Positions 17,615 through 26,393 of a stretch of DNA of 64,000 nt are shown one piece after another. Position numbers and translations under genes: made by a program. The notes beneath the pieces are model-generated. The model did not search any database. It was not told where the DNA came from and worked only from the letters and a program-made list of their open reading frames with translations. This DNA comes from Halolamina rubra. Lineage in GTDB: Archaea > Halobacteriota > Halobacteria > Halobacteriales > Haloferacaceae. Numbering within the stretch: the first letter of the stretch is position 1; each line of letters starts with the position of its first letter. The stretch is from assembly GCF_000739555.1 (NCBI RefSeq), contig NZ_BBJN01000002.1, forward strand, positions 1 to 64,000, in the 5' to 3' direction.

Positions 17615-19551
17615 TGGTCGGCCGAACACTGCCGCTTACCGCGTTCGCGACCGTGTTCGTCGCCGCCCTGGTGGTGCTGAGCGTCACGCTCGTCGTCCCC
17701 GTCGGCGCCGCCGACGACGTGGAGCCCGTCCCGTTCGAGGACACGTTCCGGCTCGGGCTCACCGACGAGACGGTCCGGCAAACCGAAGCCCAGGGGCTCT
17801 CGATCCCCCGGGTCGAGGTGTACTACTCCGCGTACGAGTACGTGGTCGGGTTCAACAGCGTCGGCTCCTACGTCGCCGAGCAGGGCCGCACCGGCCACGA
17901 GCAGCGATTCGGCCAGCCGGTCGCGGCGTTCGTCTCGGACTACGCGGGCGCCAACGCCTCGCTCACCGACGAGGGGTACCTGACCGCCGAGGGCGAGGTC
18001 GGCTTCGCCCCCGCTCAGGAGAGCGTCGTCGTCGTCGACAGCCGCGCCCGCCTGCCGAGCGGCCCCGTCGCCGTCCCGTTCTCCGATCGCGACGCCGCTG
18101 CGGCGTTCGTCGACGCCTACGGCGGGGAGATCGTCCCCTGGAGCGCGGTCACCGACCGGGTGCCGGCCCGCGACCCCGCCTCGGCGTCGGCGCTCCGGGG
18201 CGCCGTCGAGAACCGCTCGGCGTGGGCGAACGACGCCGTCGCGGCGACGGCCGAGCGGGAGCGACCGACCTCGATCGTCGTCGGCGAGGACGCCGAGAGC
18301 CTCGACGCGGCGGTCGCGGCCGCCCCGCCGAACACGACCGTCGAACTCCCGCCGGGGACGTACCGCACCGACGGGCTGGTCGTGAACAAGTCGCTGACGA
18401 TCGCCGGCGCCGGGAACGAGACGACGATCCGCGGCGACGGCAACGGGACGGTGCTCACGATCGCCGCCGCTCGCACCACGCTGACGGATCTCCGGATCGA
18501 CGGCGTCGGCGACGTGGGGAGCCGCCGGAGCATGCTCAACGCCACCGAGATCGAGGGGCTGAACTGGTCGCAGAACGTCGAGCTCGCCTACGGCCGCGGC
18601 GACGCCGCCGTCCGCCTGCTCGACGCCGAGCGCTCGCGGATCGAGGACGTCTCGATCGAGACGCCCGCGTCGGGGATCGTCGTCCTCGGCAGCCGGGGGA
18701 GCGTGATCCGCGAGTCGACGGTCACGGTCTCCGGCGGCAGCCAGGACGGGTTCATGGGGCTGGTCGCGATGTACGAGCCGATCGTCGTCGAACGCAGCCA
18801 GTTCACTGGCGGCCGCGACGGCGTCTACACCCACCGCGCCGACGGGCTCGTCGTCCGGGACAACGCGTTCACCGACCACCGCTTCGGGATCCACGAGATG
18901 TACACCTCCGACTCGCTGCTGCGGAACAACACCGCCCGCGACTCGAACGCGGGCATCTTCCTGATGACCCGCCCCTCGGGCAACCTGCTCGTCGACAACG
19001 ACGTGCGCGACTCCCGGGTCGGCATCTCCACCGCGGGCTCGCGGTCGTACGTCGCGGGCAACGTCGTCGCCGACAACGGCCGCGGGTTCAACGTGTACAG
19101 CTCGCAGTCGCTGTACACCCACAACACCGTCGTCGGCAACGACGTGGGGCTCCGGGCCGGCGACGCGCTCGCGACCAACCTGCTGACCGACAACGACGTC
19201 GTCGGCAACGGGCAGGCGGCGACGGCCAGCATCGGCCCGCTCCGTGTCTGGACCGTCGGCGACAGCGGCAACTACTGGGGGGCGGTGCCGGGCACCGACA
19301 CCGACGCCGACGGCCACTACGAGCGCGCGTTCCGCCCGACGGGCTCGGTCGACGGGCGCGTGCAGACGACCCCCGGCGCGTGGACGCTCGCCCGCTCGCC
19401 GGCGGTCGATCTCGTCCGGACGGTGCAGGAGACCGTCCCCGGCCTGCGGGCGACCGGCGTCGTCGACGTGGCGCCGCGGACCACCCCCGCCCGCCCCGAG
19501 ACGCTCGCGGAGCTGCGCGACTCCGGGAACGCCACGGAGGTGGCCGGATGA
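17614..19551 (+). CDS. nosD: NosD-type periplasmic copper/parallel beta-helix protein
   Basis: Exported 645-aa protein required with NosFY for copper-site assembly in nitrous oxide reductase. A signal peptide covers about residues 1-33 (LTAFATVFVAALVVLSVTLVV...GAADD). An N-terminal NosL-like portion contains VPFSDRDAAAAFVDAYGGEIVPWSAV, so it looks like a NosL-NosD fusion. From about residue 220 there are right-handed beta-helix (CASH/NosD) repeats, such as GIHEMYTSDSLLRNNTARDS and GIFLMTRPSGNLLVDNDVRDS. The end includes SGNYWGAVPGTDTDADGHYE, typical of NosD. The overlap with nosL and nosF indicates an operon. Confidence 0.88.
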   Translation: MVGRTLPLTAFATVFVAALVVLSVTLVVPVGAADDVEPVPFEDTFRLGLTDETVRQTEAQGLSIPRVEVYYSAYEYVVGFNSVGSYVAEQGRTGHEQRFGQPVAAFVSDYAGANASLTDEGYLTAEGEVGFAPAQESVVVVDSRARLPSGPVAVPFSDRDAAAAFVDAYGGEIVPWSAVTDRVPARDPASASALRGAVENRSAWANDAVAATAERERPTSIVVGEDAESLDAAVAAAPPNTTVELPPGTYRTDGLVVNKSLTIAGAGNETTIRGDGNGTVLTIAAARTTLTDLRIDGVGDVGSRRSMLNATEIEGLNWSQNVELAYGRGDAAVRLLDAERSRIEDVSIETPASGIVVLGSRGSVIRESTVTVSGGSQDGFMGLVAMYEPIVVERSQFTGGRDGVYTHRADGLVVRDNAFTDHRFGIHEMYTSDSLLRNNTARDSNAGIFLMTRPSGNLLVDNDVRDSRVGISTAGSRSYVAGNVVADNGRGFNVYSSQSLYTHNTVVGNDVGLRAGDALATNLLTDNDVVGNGQAATASIGPLRVWTVGDSGNYWGAVPGTDTDADGHYERAFRPTGSVDGRVQTTPGAWTLARSPAVDLVRTVQETVPGLRATGVVDVAPRTTPARPETLAELRDSGNATEVAG

Positions 19552-20288
19552 GCGACCCCGTGCTCGCGTTCGAGGACGCCTCGTTCTCCTTCGGCGACGT
19601 GACGATCCTCGACGACGCCAGCGTCGCGCTCGAGGACGGCACGTTCGTCGCGCTCGTGGGGCCGAACGGCTCCGGGAAGACCACGGCGCTGGAGCTGTTC
19701 GCCGGCCTGCGTGCGCTCGACGCCGGGACGGTCACCCGGCCCACGACGACCGGCCGGACCGTCGCGTACCTGCCGCAGTCGCCACGGTTCCGCCCCGGCT
19801 TCACCGTCCGCGAGGTCGTCGACTTCTACGGCTCGCTGGTCGAGACCGACGTCGACGCCGACGCGATCCTCGGCCGGGTGGGGTTGACCGGCGCTGCCGA
19901 CCGGCGCGTCGACGCGCTCTCCGGCGGGATGACGCGGCTGCTGGGGCTCGCCCAGGCGCTGATCGGCGACCCGCCGGTCGTCGTCCTCGACGAGCCGACC
20001 AGCGGGCTCGACCCGGACATCGCCGACCACATCTTCGAGGCCGCGGCGGCGATGGCCGCCGACGGCCGGCTCGTGCTCACGACCAGCCACGACCTCGAGG
20101 CCGTCTCGCGCTACGCCGACCGCGTGCTGCTGATCGCCGACGGCGAGTTCGTGCTCGACGGCTCGCCGGACGCGCTGCTCGAGGGGGCCGGCGAGACAAG
20201 CCTCCGCGACGTGTTCTCGGCGACGGTCGCCGGCTCGGGGCGGGCGGCAGTCGACGTCGACGCGCCGACCGACGGGGGTGGGGAGTGA
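19548..20288 (+). CDS. nosF: NosF-type ABC transporter ATP-binding protein
   Basis: Cytoplasmic ATPase that powers the NosDFY complex. The 246-aa protein has Walker A GPNGSGKTT near residue 38, a Q-loop YLPQSP, the signature LSGGMTRLLGLAQAL (LSGGM in place of LSGGQ, usual for this group), Walker B VVVLDEPTSGLDP and the switch histidine TTSHD. Start ATG 19548 overlaps the nosD stop, and the stop overlaps the GTG of nosY. The start and end fit a four-gene operon. Confidence 0.9.
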   Translation: MSDPVLAFEDASFSFGDVTILDDASVALEDGTFVALVGPNGSGKTTALELFAGLRALDAGTVTRPTTTGRTVAYLPQSPRFRPGFTVREVVDFYGSLVETDVDADAILGRVGLTGAADRRVDALSGGMTRLLGLAQALIGDPPVVVLDEPTSGLDPDIADHIFEAAAAMAADGRLVLTTSHDLEAVSRYADRVLLIADGEFVLDGSPDALLEGAGETSLRDVFSATVAGSGRAAVDVDAPTDGGGE

Positions 20289-21112
20289 TCCGCGCTCGCC
20301 CGGTCGTCGCCGTCGCGAACCGGGAGGTGCGGACGCTGCTGCGGAACCGGGCGCTGCTGGCCGTCGCGGCGGTGTTTACGGCCGTCGTGGTCGGGCTGGG
20401 CGGCGCCTCGATGGGCTCGCCCGGCGGCTACGTCTCGCTGACGTACGACCTGCTGCTGCCGGTCGAACTGCTCGTCCCGGTGCTCGCGTTCGCCGTCGCG
20501 TTCCAGTCGATCCGGGGCGACGACGAGCGCGGCACGCTGTCGATCCTCCGGACGTACTCGGTCTCGCGGGCGGAGTACGTCCTCGGCGTGTTCGTCGGCC
20601 GCGCGCTCCCCGCGTTCGTGCTCGTCGTCGCGGCGCTCGCGGCCGCCGGCGTCGTCGCGGGGCTGGGCGCCCCGGAGACGTCGTCGTTCCTGGCGACCCA
20701 CTCGGCGGGCGACACGCCGCTGATCTACGGCCGGTTCGTGCTGTTCGCCGGCTGGTACACGCTCGCGACGGTCGCGTTCGTGCTCGCGGGCTCCGCGCTC
20801 GCCCGGACCGACCGAGAGGCGCTCGCGGCCGGCGTCGGCGTCGTCGTGGTTGTCGCGTTCCTCGCCGACCTCGCGCTCGTGGCGCTGCTCACGACGGGGT
20901 TCGTCGGCGACCTGATCGGCGTGCTGGTCGGGCTGGCGCCCGCGAGCGCGTTCCGCGGGCTCGTGCTCGAACTGGCGATCCGGCCCGCGATCGCGGCCGA
21001 CCCGGGGGTCGCGACGGCGCATCCGCTGGTCAGCGCGTTCGGGCTCGCGGGCTGGACCGTGGCGGCGCTGGCGGTCGCGGCGGTCGCGGTGTGGCGGCCG
21101 GTCGAGAAGTAG
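20285..21112 (+). CDS. nosY: NosY-type ABC transporter permease
   Basis: Integral membrane partner of NosF, 275 aa, with six predicted helices. It starts at GTG 20285 (GTGA overlap with nosF) as MIRARPVVAVANREVRTLLRNRALL. The amphipathic N-terminal segment followed by FQSIRGDDERGTLSILRTYSVSRAEYVLG is the coupling/ABC-2 permease pattern. Nothing resembling nosZ (the reductase) follows; the next gene is on the opposite strand. The complex may serve a nosZ elsewhere on the chromosome or another copper protein. Confidence 0.85.
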   Translation: MIRARPVVAVANREVRTLLRNRALLAVAAVFTAVVVGLGGASMGSPGGYVSLTYDLLLPVELLVPVLAFAVAFQSIRGDDERGTLSILRTYSVSRAEYVLGVFVGRALPAFVLVVAALAAAGVVAGLGAPETSSFLATHSAGDTPLIYGRFVLFAGWYTLATVAFVLAGSALARTDREALAAGVGVVVVVAFLADLALVALLTTGFVGDLIGVLVGLAPASAFRGLVLELAIRPAIAADPGVATAHPLVSAFGLAGWTVAALAVAAVAVWRPVEK

Positions 21113-21130
21113 CGCGACGGGAGGCCGCGG

Positions 21131-22462
21131 TCAGTGGTCGTGGTCGTGCCCGTGGTCGTGGCCGCCGTCGCCGGCGATCGCGGCGCCCTCGCCGTCGATC
21201 ATGTCCATGTTCTTCAGGTTGTCCCGCTCCTCGAACCCCTGGACGGCGTTCATCACGTCCTGCTGGGTGAGCTCGCGGCGCCCCTCGGTGAGCGCCTGGA
21301 GGACGGCCTCGCGGAGCACCATCCGCAGGTCGGAGCCGGTGAGCCCCTCGGTCTCGTCGGCGATGGCCTCGGGGTCGAACTCCGCCATCTGCATGTCCTG
21401 GGTGACGATGCGGAGGATGTCCGCGCGCATCTGGCGGTCGGGCTTGGGGAAGTTGACGACCTCGTCGAAGCGCCGCCAGGCGGCGGCGTCGAGCTGGTCG
21501 GGGTGGTTCGTCGCGGCGACGGTGAGCACCTCGTCGCGCACCAGCGAGATGTCGTCGATGCTCTTGAGGAGGGTGTTGACCGCGCGCTTCAGCGCGGCGT
21601 GCTCGTCGGACTTCCGGGTCTTGGCGACGGAGTCGAACTCGTCGATGAACAGGATACACGGCGAGAGCCGCTTGGCGACCTCGAACGTCTTCTCGACGTT
21701 CTTCGCCGTCTCGCCGAGGTACTGGCTCGTGACCATCGACAGCTTCACCTCGACGAACGGGAGGCCGAGCTCGTGGGCCAGCCCCCGGGAGATGGTGGTC
21801 TTCCCGGTGCCCGGCGGGCCGACGAACAGGATCTTCCCGATCTCGCTCAGGCCGATGCTGGCGAGGTAGTCGCGGTTCTCGATCGCGGTGACGATCTTGT
21901 TCACCTCCTCCTGCTGGTCCTCGGTCAGCACCAGGTCGTCGAGCGTGGTCTCGATCTCCTCGGGCGCGAGGATGTGGACGAGGTCGAGCATCTCGGCGTC
22001 GTCATCCTCGTCGAAGTACTCGTCGAGCAGCGAGTCGATCCAGACGCGGTCGGCCTGGATCGGCTGGTTCTCCTCGCGGGCCTGCTCGCGGCTCACGTCG
22101 ACGTTCGCGTCGTCGTCGTGCTCCGCGGCGTAGGCGAGCGTCGGGTTGGCGGCGAGGCGGTCCTCGTCGACGTGGTCGAGGTACCACTCCAGCGCCATCT
22201 CCGGCTGGGTCAGCGAGATCTCGCCGGAGAACTCCGTCCGCTGGGTGAAGAGCAGATCAGAGACGGCGTCCCACGGGTGATCGACGCTGGTGGCGGTGCG
22301 CGCGCGGTCCTGCGTGACCGCCAGCGGGCGCTCGATCGACCCGTCGGACCAGAACACCTGCCGGTACCGGGGCGGGAGGTCGTCCTCGTCGAGGTCCTCC
22401 GCCTCGGTGTACGTGTGTGCAGTCAACAGGAACTCTACGACGTCGACGGCGGGGTCGCTCAT
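21131..22462 (-). CDS. AAA family ATPase with His/Asp-rich tail
   Basis: 443-aa cytoplasmic ATPase common in Halobacteria. The N-terminal half (DVVEFLLTAHTYTEAEDLDEDDLPPRYRQVFW...) is a lineage-specific domain. The C-terminal AAA module has Walker A VGPPGTGKTTISRG, pore-like motif SQYLGETAKNVEKTFE, Walker B CILFIDEFDS, sensor 1 TVAATNHPDQLD and arginine-finger region AAWRRFDEVVNFPKPD. It resembles the spastin/proteasome-like classic AAA clade. The last residues are a HDHGHDHDH tail that could bind metal. Its partner and substrate are unknown. It converges on the nos operon with an 18-base gap. Confidence 0.8.
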   Translation of the reverse strand: MSDPAVDVVEFLLTAHTYTEAEDLDEDDLPPRYRQVFWSDGSIERPLAVTQDRARTATSVDHPWDAVSDLLFTQRTEFSGEISLTQPEMALEWYLDHVDEDRLAANPTLAYAAEHDDDANVDVSREQAREENQPIQADRVWIDSLLDEYFDEDDDAEMLDLVHILAPEEIETTLDDLVLTEDQQEEVNKIVTAIENRDYLASIGLSEIGKILFVGPPGTGKTTISRGLAHELGLPFVEVKLSMVTSQYLGETAKNVEKTFEVAKRLSPCILFIDEFDSVAKTRKSDEHAALKRAVNTLLKSIDDISLVRDEVLTVAATNHPDQLDAAAWRRFDEVVNFPKPDRQMRADILRIVTQDMQMAEFDPEAIADETEGLTGSDLRMVLREAVLQALTEGRRELTQQDVMNAVQGFEERDNLKNMDMIDGEGAAIAGDGGHDHGHDHDH

Positions 22463-22488
22463 CCCATCGAGGTTGCCACCCCAGTCGG

Positions 22489-24306
22489 TTAAGCGCGTCG
22501 GACCCCCACCATCGGCGGGGAGTGCACGGATCTGTCCGTTCCACGACGGTCGAGCCGCGACGCGTCGACGAACACCACGACCGCCTGCTCGTGGTAGAGC
22601 CCGAGCTCGTAGCGCGTCCGTTCGTACCCCCGAGGCTCCAGCACGGCCGCCGCCGATTCGGCCTCACTGGGGTCGGCGAACACGACCGGCGGGATCGGCT
22701 CCGTCTCGCGAAGCGATTCGGCGTCGCCGACGTGGGCCGTGGGCGCGCTCGCCCGCTCGGCGTACCACGCCATCGGCAGGCGGTTCAGCCACCAGCCGAG
22801 CCAGTTCTCGCCCTCTGCTGGCGGGCGGTCGGCGACGCGCTCGTCGGGCAGGTGGTACTCCTCGCCGTAGAACAGCACGCCGCCGTCGTCGGCCGCGTCC
22901 GCGACCGTCTCCCGCATCGGCGAGAGGTCTTCCGGCGGCTGGGCGGTCTGTGCGAGCACGTTGACGTACAGCGGCGGGGTGATCGACGTGGCCGCGAGCA
23001 CCAGCGGCACCTGGACGGCCGAGAGCACCACCAGCGCGGCCAGCGCGTAGCGGGCGTACCGCCGGCGGGCGTCGGCGTCCGGGGGATCGACCTCGAACTC
23101 CCACGCCCGCTCGCGGACGAGCGCGACGCAGCCGACCGCCGCTGGAACGAGCAGCGGCACCACGAGGTGGATCGAGAGCCACGGCGCCGGGATGTCCGTC
23201 GCTAGCGGGTAGCCGAGCAGCGACGCGACGCCCCACGCGACCAGCGGGACGACCAGCGGCCGCGACGGCGAGCGCAGCTCCCGGACGAACGCGGCGCCGG
23301 CGCCGACGGCGACCGGGAGCGCCCCCACGAGCACGTAGCCCCAGAGCTTCCCGGCGTACTCCGGGTAGGAGTGGCTCCGACTTCCGGTCCAGAGGCTCGA
23401 CCGGAACGTCTCCCACGTGCCGACGGTGGCGCGCTCGATCAGCGCGAGCCACCCCGCGTCGCCCGCCAGCGCCATGCCGAGATTGGGGTCGCCCGCCGGC
23501 CCTCGCGGGGCGAGGAAGAACACGACCGGCACGAGCGCGACGAGTAGCGCCAGGGGGACTGCGGGGAGGTGGTGGGCGGCGACGCGCCGGGCCCGGGCGA
23601 GCGAGTCGCGGAGCGCCGCCGACGCCGCGGGTCGGGGGTCGCCCTCCTCGCGCCACGGGAGCAGCGGGGCGACCGCCGGCCAGCCGACCGCGACCGCCGC
23701 CGCCCCGCCCGCGCAGGCGGCGTACAGCAGCACGTTCTCCTTCGTCGGCACCGCGAGGCCGACGAAGAGGCCGGCGGCGACGACGTGGCGTCGGCGCCCC
23801 GTGGCGAGCGCCCGGACCGCGAAGCCGAGCGCGAACAGCGCGAAGACGGCCAGCGGCACGTCCGAGCGCATGAACCGCGAGTAGTAGACGAGACTGGGCG
23901 TGACCGCGAGGAGGGCGGCGAGCGCGACGGTCTCCTCGTCGCTCAGACCGAACCGGGCGCTCCCGGCGGCCGTCGTCGACGACGCGGCGGGCCGGCGGAA
24001 CAGCAGCGCCGACAGCGGCGCGAGGCCGCCGACGACCGCGACCGGGAGCCGGGCCGCGAACGCGGTCGGGCCGAGGCGTTCGAACAGTGCGCCGACGACG
24101 ATCGGGAGGAACGGGCCGTGGATGATCGGCCGGTAGGCGACGCCGGCGCCGCGGACGGAGCGCAGCGTCCAGTAGGCGACGCGGGCCTCGTCCCAGTGCA
24201 TCGTTCGGTCGCCCAGCGCGACCAGCCGGAGGAGGAGGGCGAGCGCCGTCAGCGCCAGCACGGCCGCGACCGGCCGGCGGCGCGCCCAGCGAGCGGGGCG
24301 TGACAC
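22489..24306 (-). CDS. Agl23-like / TIGR03663 polytopic membrane protein
   Basis: 605-aa membrane protein with about ten helices, read from GTG 24306 (MSRPARWARRRPVAAVLALTALALLLRLV). The first extracytoplasmic loop has MHWDEARVAYWTLRS, the acidic DE motif of GT39/GT83-like lipid-linked sugar transferases. It is followed by HGPFLPIVVGALFERLGPT and YYSRFMRSDVPL. These are hallmarks of the haloarchaeal family named flippase activity-associated protein Agl23. A role in N-glycosylation lipid carrier handling is inferred from family knowledge. No other agl genes are adjacent. The gene is divergent from the thiolase. Confidence 0.75.
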   Translation of the reverse strand: MSRPARWARRRPVAAVLALTALALLLRLVALGDRTMHWDEARVAYWTLRSVRGAGVAYRPIIHGPFLPIVVGALFERLGPTAFAARLPVAVVGGLAPLSALLFRRPAASSTTAAGSARFGLSDEETVALAALLAVTPSLVYYSRFMRSDVPLAVFALFALGFAVRALATGRRRHVVAAGLFVGLAVPTKENVLLYAACAGGAAAVAVGWPAVAPLLPWREEGDPRPAASAALRDSLARARRVAAHHLPAVPLALLVALVPVVFFLAPRGPAGDPNLGMALAGDAGWLALIERATVGTWETFRSSLWTGSRSHSYPEYAGKLWGYVLVGALPVAVGAGAAFVRELRSPSRPLVVPLVAWGVASLLGYPLATDIPAPWLSIHLVVPLLVPAAVGCVALVRERAWEFEVDPPDADARRRYARYALAALVVLSAVQVPLVLAATSITPPLYVNVLAQTAQPPEDLSPMRETVADAADDGGVLFYGEEYHLPDERVADRPPAEGENWLGWWLNRLPMAWYAERASAPTAHVGDAESLRETEPIPPVVFADPSEAESAAAVLEPRGYERTRYELGLYHEQAVVVFVDASRLDRRGTDRSVHSPPMVGVRRA

Positions 24307-24390
24307 GGTGATGAGGGTTCGGGCGGCGCTGTAAGTACTTTCCCCGTCGCCGGCGGAAACCCTCGACCACGCACGCGGCGTTCGGTCGGA

Positions 24391-24396
24391 TTTATG
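24391..24396 (+). promoter_or_regulatory. Putative TATA box of the thiolase gene
   Basis: TTTATG centred 28 bases before the ATG at 24421. An in-frame ATG at 24394 lies within the box and is therefore unlikely to be the start. Confidence 0.5.
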
Positions 24397-24420
24397 CCCG
24401 TCCCGAACGGAGTCCGGGGT

Positions 24421-25557
24421 ATGTCGACACCTGTCGTCGTACACGCGCGCCGGACCCCGCAGGGGAAGGAGGACGGCGTTTTCGCGGAGACCAGAAGCGA
24501 GGACCTCTCGGTGCCGCTGATCGAGGACGCGCTCGAGACCACCGGCGTCGACCCCGAGCAGGTCGACGACCTGATGTGGGGCGTCGCCCAGCAGCGCGGC
24601 GAGCAGGACAACAACGTCGCCCGCGTGATCGCGCTGCTCTCCTCGCTCGGCGAGGGGACGCCGGCGACGACGATCAACCGCTGGTGTGCCTCCTCGATGC
24701 AGGCGATCATCTCGGCGTCGGACGCGATCGCCGCCGGGAACCGCGACTGCATCGTCGCCGGCGGCGTCGAGAACATGAGCCGCGTGCCGATGGACGGCGA
24801 CTCCTACGAGCACCTCCACCCCGAACTGGGCGAGCAGTACAACATCTTCCAGCTCCAGATGGGGATGACCGCCGAGAAGGTCGCCGAGGAGTACGGCGTC
24901 TCCCGCGAGGAGCAGGACGAGTACGCGGCCCGGAGCCAGCAGCGCGCGGTCGAAGCCACCGAGTCCGGCCGCTTCGACGACGAGATCGTCCCGATCGAGA
25001 CCGACGAGGGCGTCGTCGAGGAGGACGAGGGGATCCGCCCCGGCACCACCGCCGAGAAGCTGTCCGGCCTCCCGCCGGCGTTTACGGGCGACGGGACGGT
25101 GACCGCGGGCAACTCCAGCCAGATCTCCGACGGCGCGTCGCTGGTGATGGTGACCTCGAAGGAGTTCGCCGAGGAGAACGGCCTCGATATCGTGGCCGAG
25201 ATCGGCACGAACGAGGTCGCCGGCGTCGACCCGACGGTGATGGGAATCGGTCCCGTGCCGGCGACGGAGGGGCTGCTCGAGCGCGCCGGGACGGAGATCG
25301 AGGACTACGACCTCGTCGAACTGAACGAGGCCTTTGCCTCCCAGTGTGTGTACGCCCAGGAGGAGCTGGGGATCGACGACGACCAGTTCAACGTCAACGG
25401 CGGCGCCATCGCGATCGGTCACCCGCTCGGCGCCAGCGGGGCGCGGCTGCCGGTGACGCTGCTGCACGAGATGGAGAAGCGCGGGGATAGTCGGGGGCTG
25501 GCGACGCTCTGTGTCGGCTTCGGCCAGGGCGCCGCGATCGAGTTCCTGATGGACTGA
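24421..25557 (+). CDS. Acetyl-CoA C-acyltransferase (thiolase)
   Basis: Condenses or cleaves acyl-CoA in beta-oxidation or mevalonate/PHA precursor supply. The 378-aa protein is a normal thiolase length. The nucleophilic cysteine is in NRWCASSMQA (Cys89), the His motif is NVNGGAIAIGHPLGASGAR, and the second catalytic Cys is in ATLCVGFGQG. NEAFASQ near residue 300 is also conserved. It is monocistronic by layout, with its own TATA box. Whether it acts in degradation or biosynthesis cannot be told from sequence. Confidence 0.9.
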   Translation: MSTPVVVHARRTPQGKEDGVFAETRSEDLSVPLIEDALETTGVDPEQVDDLMWGVAQQRGEQDNNVARVIALLSSLGEGTPATTINRWCASSMQAIISASDAIAAGNRDCIVAGGVENMSRVPMDGDSYEHLHPELGEQYNIFQLQMGMTAEKVAEEYGVSREEQDEYAARSQQRAVEATESGRFDDEIVPIETDEGVVEEDEGIRPGTTAEKLSGLPPAFTGDGTVTAGNSSQISDGASLVMVTSKEFAEENGLDIVAEIGTNEVAGVDPTVMGIGPVPATEGLLERAGTEIEDYDLVELNEAFASQCVYAQEELGIDDDQFNVNGGAIAIGHPLGASGARLPVTLLHEMEKRGDSRGLATLCVGFGQGAAIEFLMD

Positions 25558-25618
25558 GGCCGCGACTGCGGTTTTGTGGCTGGTCGACCGCGACGGCGAC
25601 CAGCGCCAACCGTTCGCT

Positions 25619-25660
25619 GCTTGGCCACTTGCGACCGCACCGCCCCACCGCTGGGGCCTC
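25619..25660. repeat. Half-copy of an intergenic repeat (TTGGCCACTTGCGACCGCA)
   Basis: The 19-bp sequence at about 25620-25638 is identical, in inverse orientation, to the right arm of the MITE-like element at 34154-34170. The following ACCGCCCC also resembles the left arm's interior. It lies between the thiolase and osmC genes, a 223-bp spacer without genes. No second inverted arm is evident here. Confidence 0.5.
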
Positions 25661-25743
25661 CCAGTCGAGTTCGGTGGGTGAACCGGACGCTCCGTTCGCT
25701 CCTGGCTCGGAGCGGCTAGCTGACGCCGCTCCCGGGCGGGAAA

Positions 25744-25758
25744 ACAAACGGTATACTC
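25744..25758 (+). promoter_or_regulatory. Putative promoter of the OsmC gene
   Basis: An A-rich element AACAAACG is followed by GTATAC centred about 27 bases before the ATG at 25781, consistent with a leaderless transcript. Confidence 0.5.
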
Positions 25759-25780
25759 TTGGCCGCGTAACTGTCCACAC

Positions 25781-26194
25781 ATGGGCGATTCAGAACTCTC
25801 GAACTACGAACTCACAGCATCGCGTCTCAGCCCCCGACGGACGGAAGTCAGTACTGGTGACGCCGAGTTCGTCGTCGGTAAGGACGTAAACCCCGTCGAG
25901 TACTTGCTCGGCTCCCTGGTTGCCTGTCTCAACTTGACCGGGACGATGGTCGCACGAGACATGGACATCGACATCGAGTCCCTCGAGGCGACGATCCAGG
26001 GGGACGTGAACTACGCGACGTACCGGGGCGAAGACGTCGACGACCGAGCGGGGCTCCAGGGCGTCGAGGTTTCGCTGTCGGTCGAGACGGCGGGCGATGC
26101 GGACCTCGACGCGTGGCTGTCGAATGTGAAAGATCGGTGCCCGGTCACTGATAACGTCGAAAACGAGACCGGCGTCTCGGTCTCGATCGATTGA
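25781..26194 (+). CDS. OsmC/Ohr-family peroxiredoxin-like protein
   Basis: 137-aa protein; characterised OsmC/Ohr members reduce organic hydroperoxides with two cysteines. Both are present: the first in LGSLVACLNLTG near residue 48 and the second in RCPVTDNV near residue 123. GDAEFVVGKDVNPVEYLLGSLVAC is a clear OsmC signature (the NPVEYLL motif). The C-terminus is shorter than E. coli OsmC but normal for this subgroup. Codon use is less GC-biased than in its neighbours. Cytoplasmic detoxification is the likely role. Confidence 0.85.
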   Translation: MGDSELSNYELTASRLSPRRTEVSTGDAEFVVGKDVNPVEYLLGSLVACLNLTGTMVARDMDIDIESLEATIQGDVNYATYRGEDVDDRAGLQGVEVSLSVETAGDADLDAWLSNVKDRCPVTDNVENETGVSVSID

Positions 26195-26393
26195 ACAGAA
26201 CCGCGTGAGATCCGGCCCACAGGGGTTGGGACGCGTATGCTGCCTTTTTCGAGGGCCGTCGATGGGGGCTGTCTCTGCAGTCGAGTCGAGACAACTGACC
26301 AGCGATCGCGGGTTCAACCGGAACCAACTGCGTCCCTGTGACCGAAGTCGACGTACCCGAACCGCTTTCACCCGCAGCCACCAACGCCTGGCC

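Noticed and set aside
22489-25782. Long in-frame upstream extension of the Agl23-like gene through the thiolase region
   Set aside because: The extension is antisense to the thiolase, and its composition is unlike a membrane protein; GTG 24306 is the sensible start.
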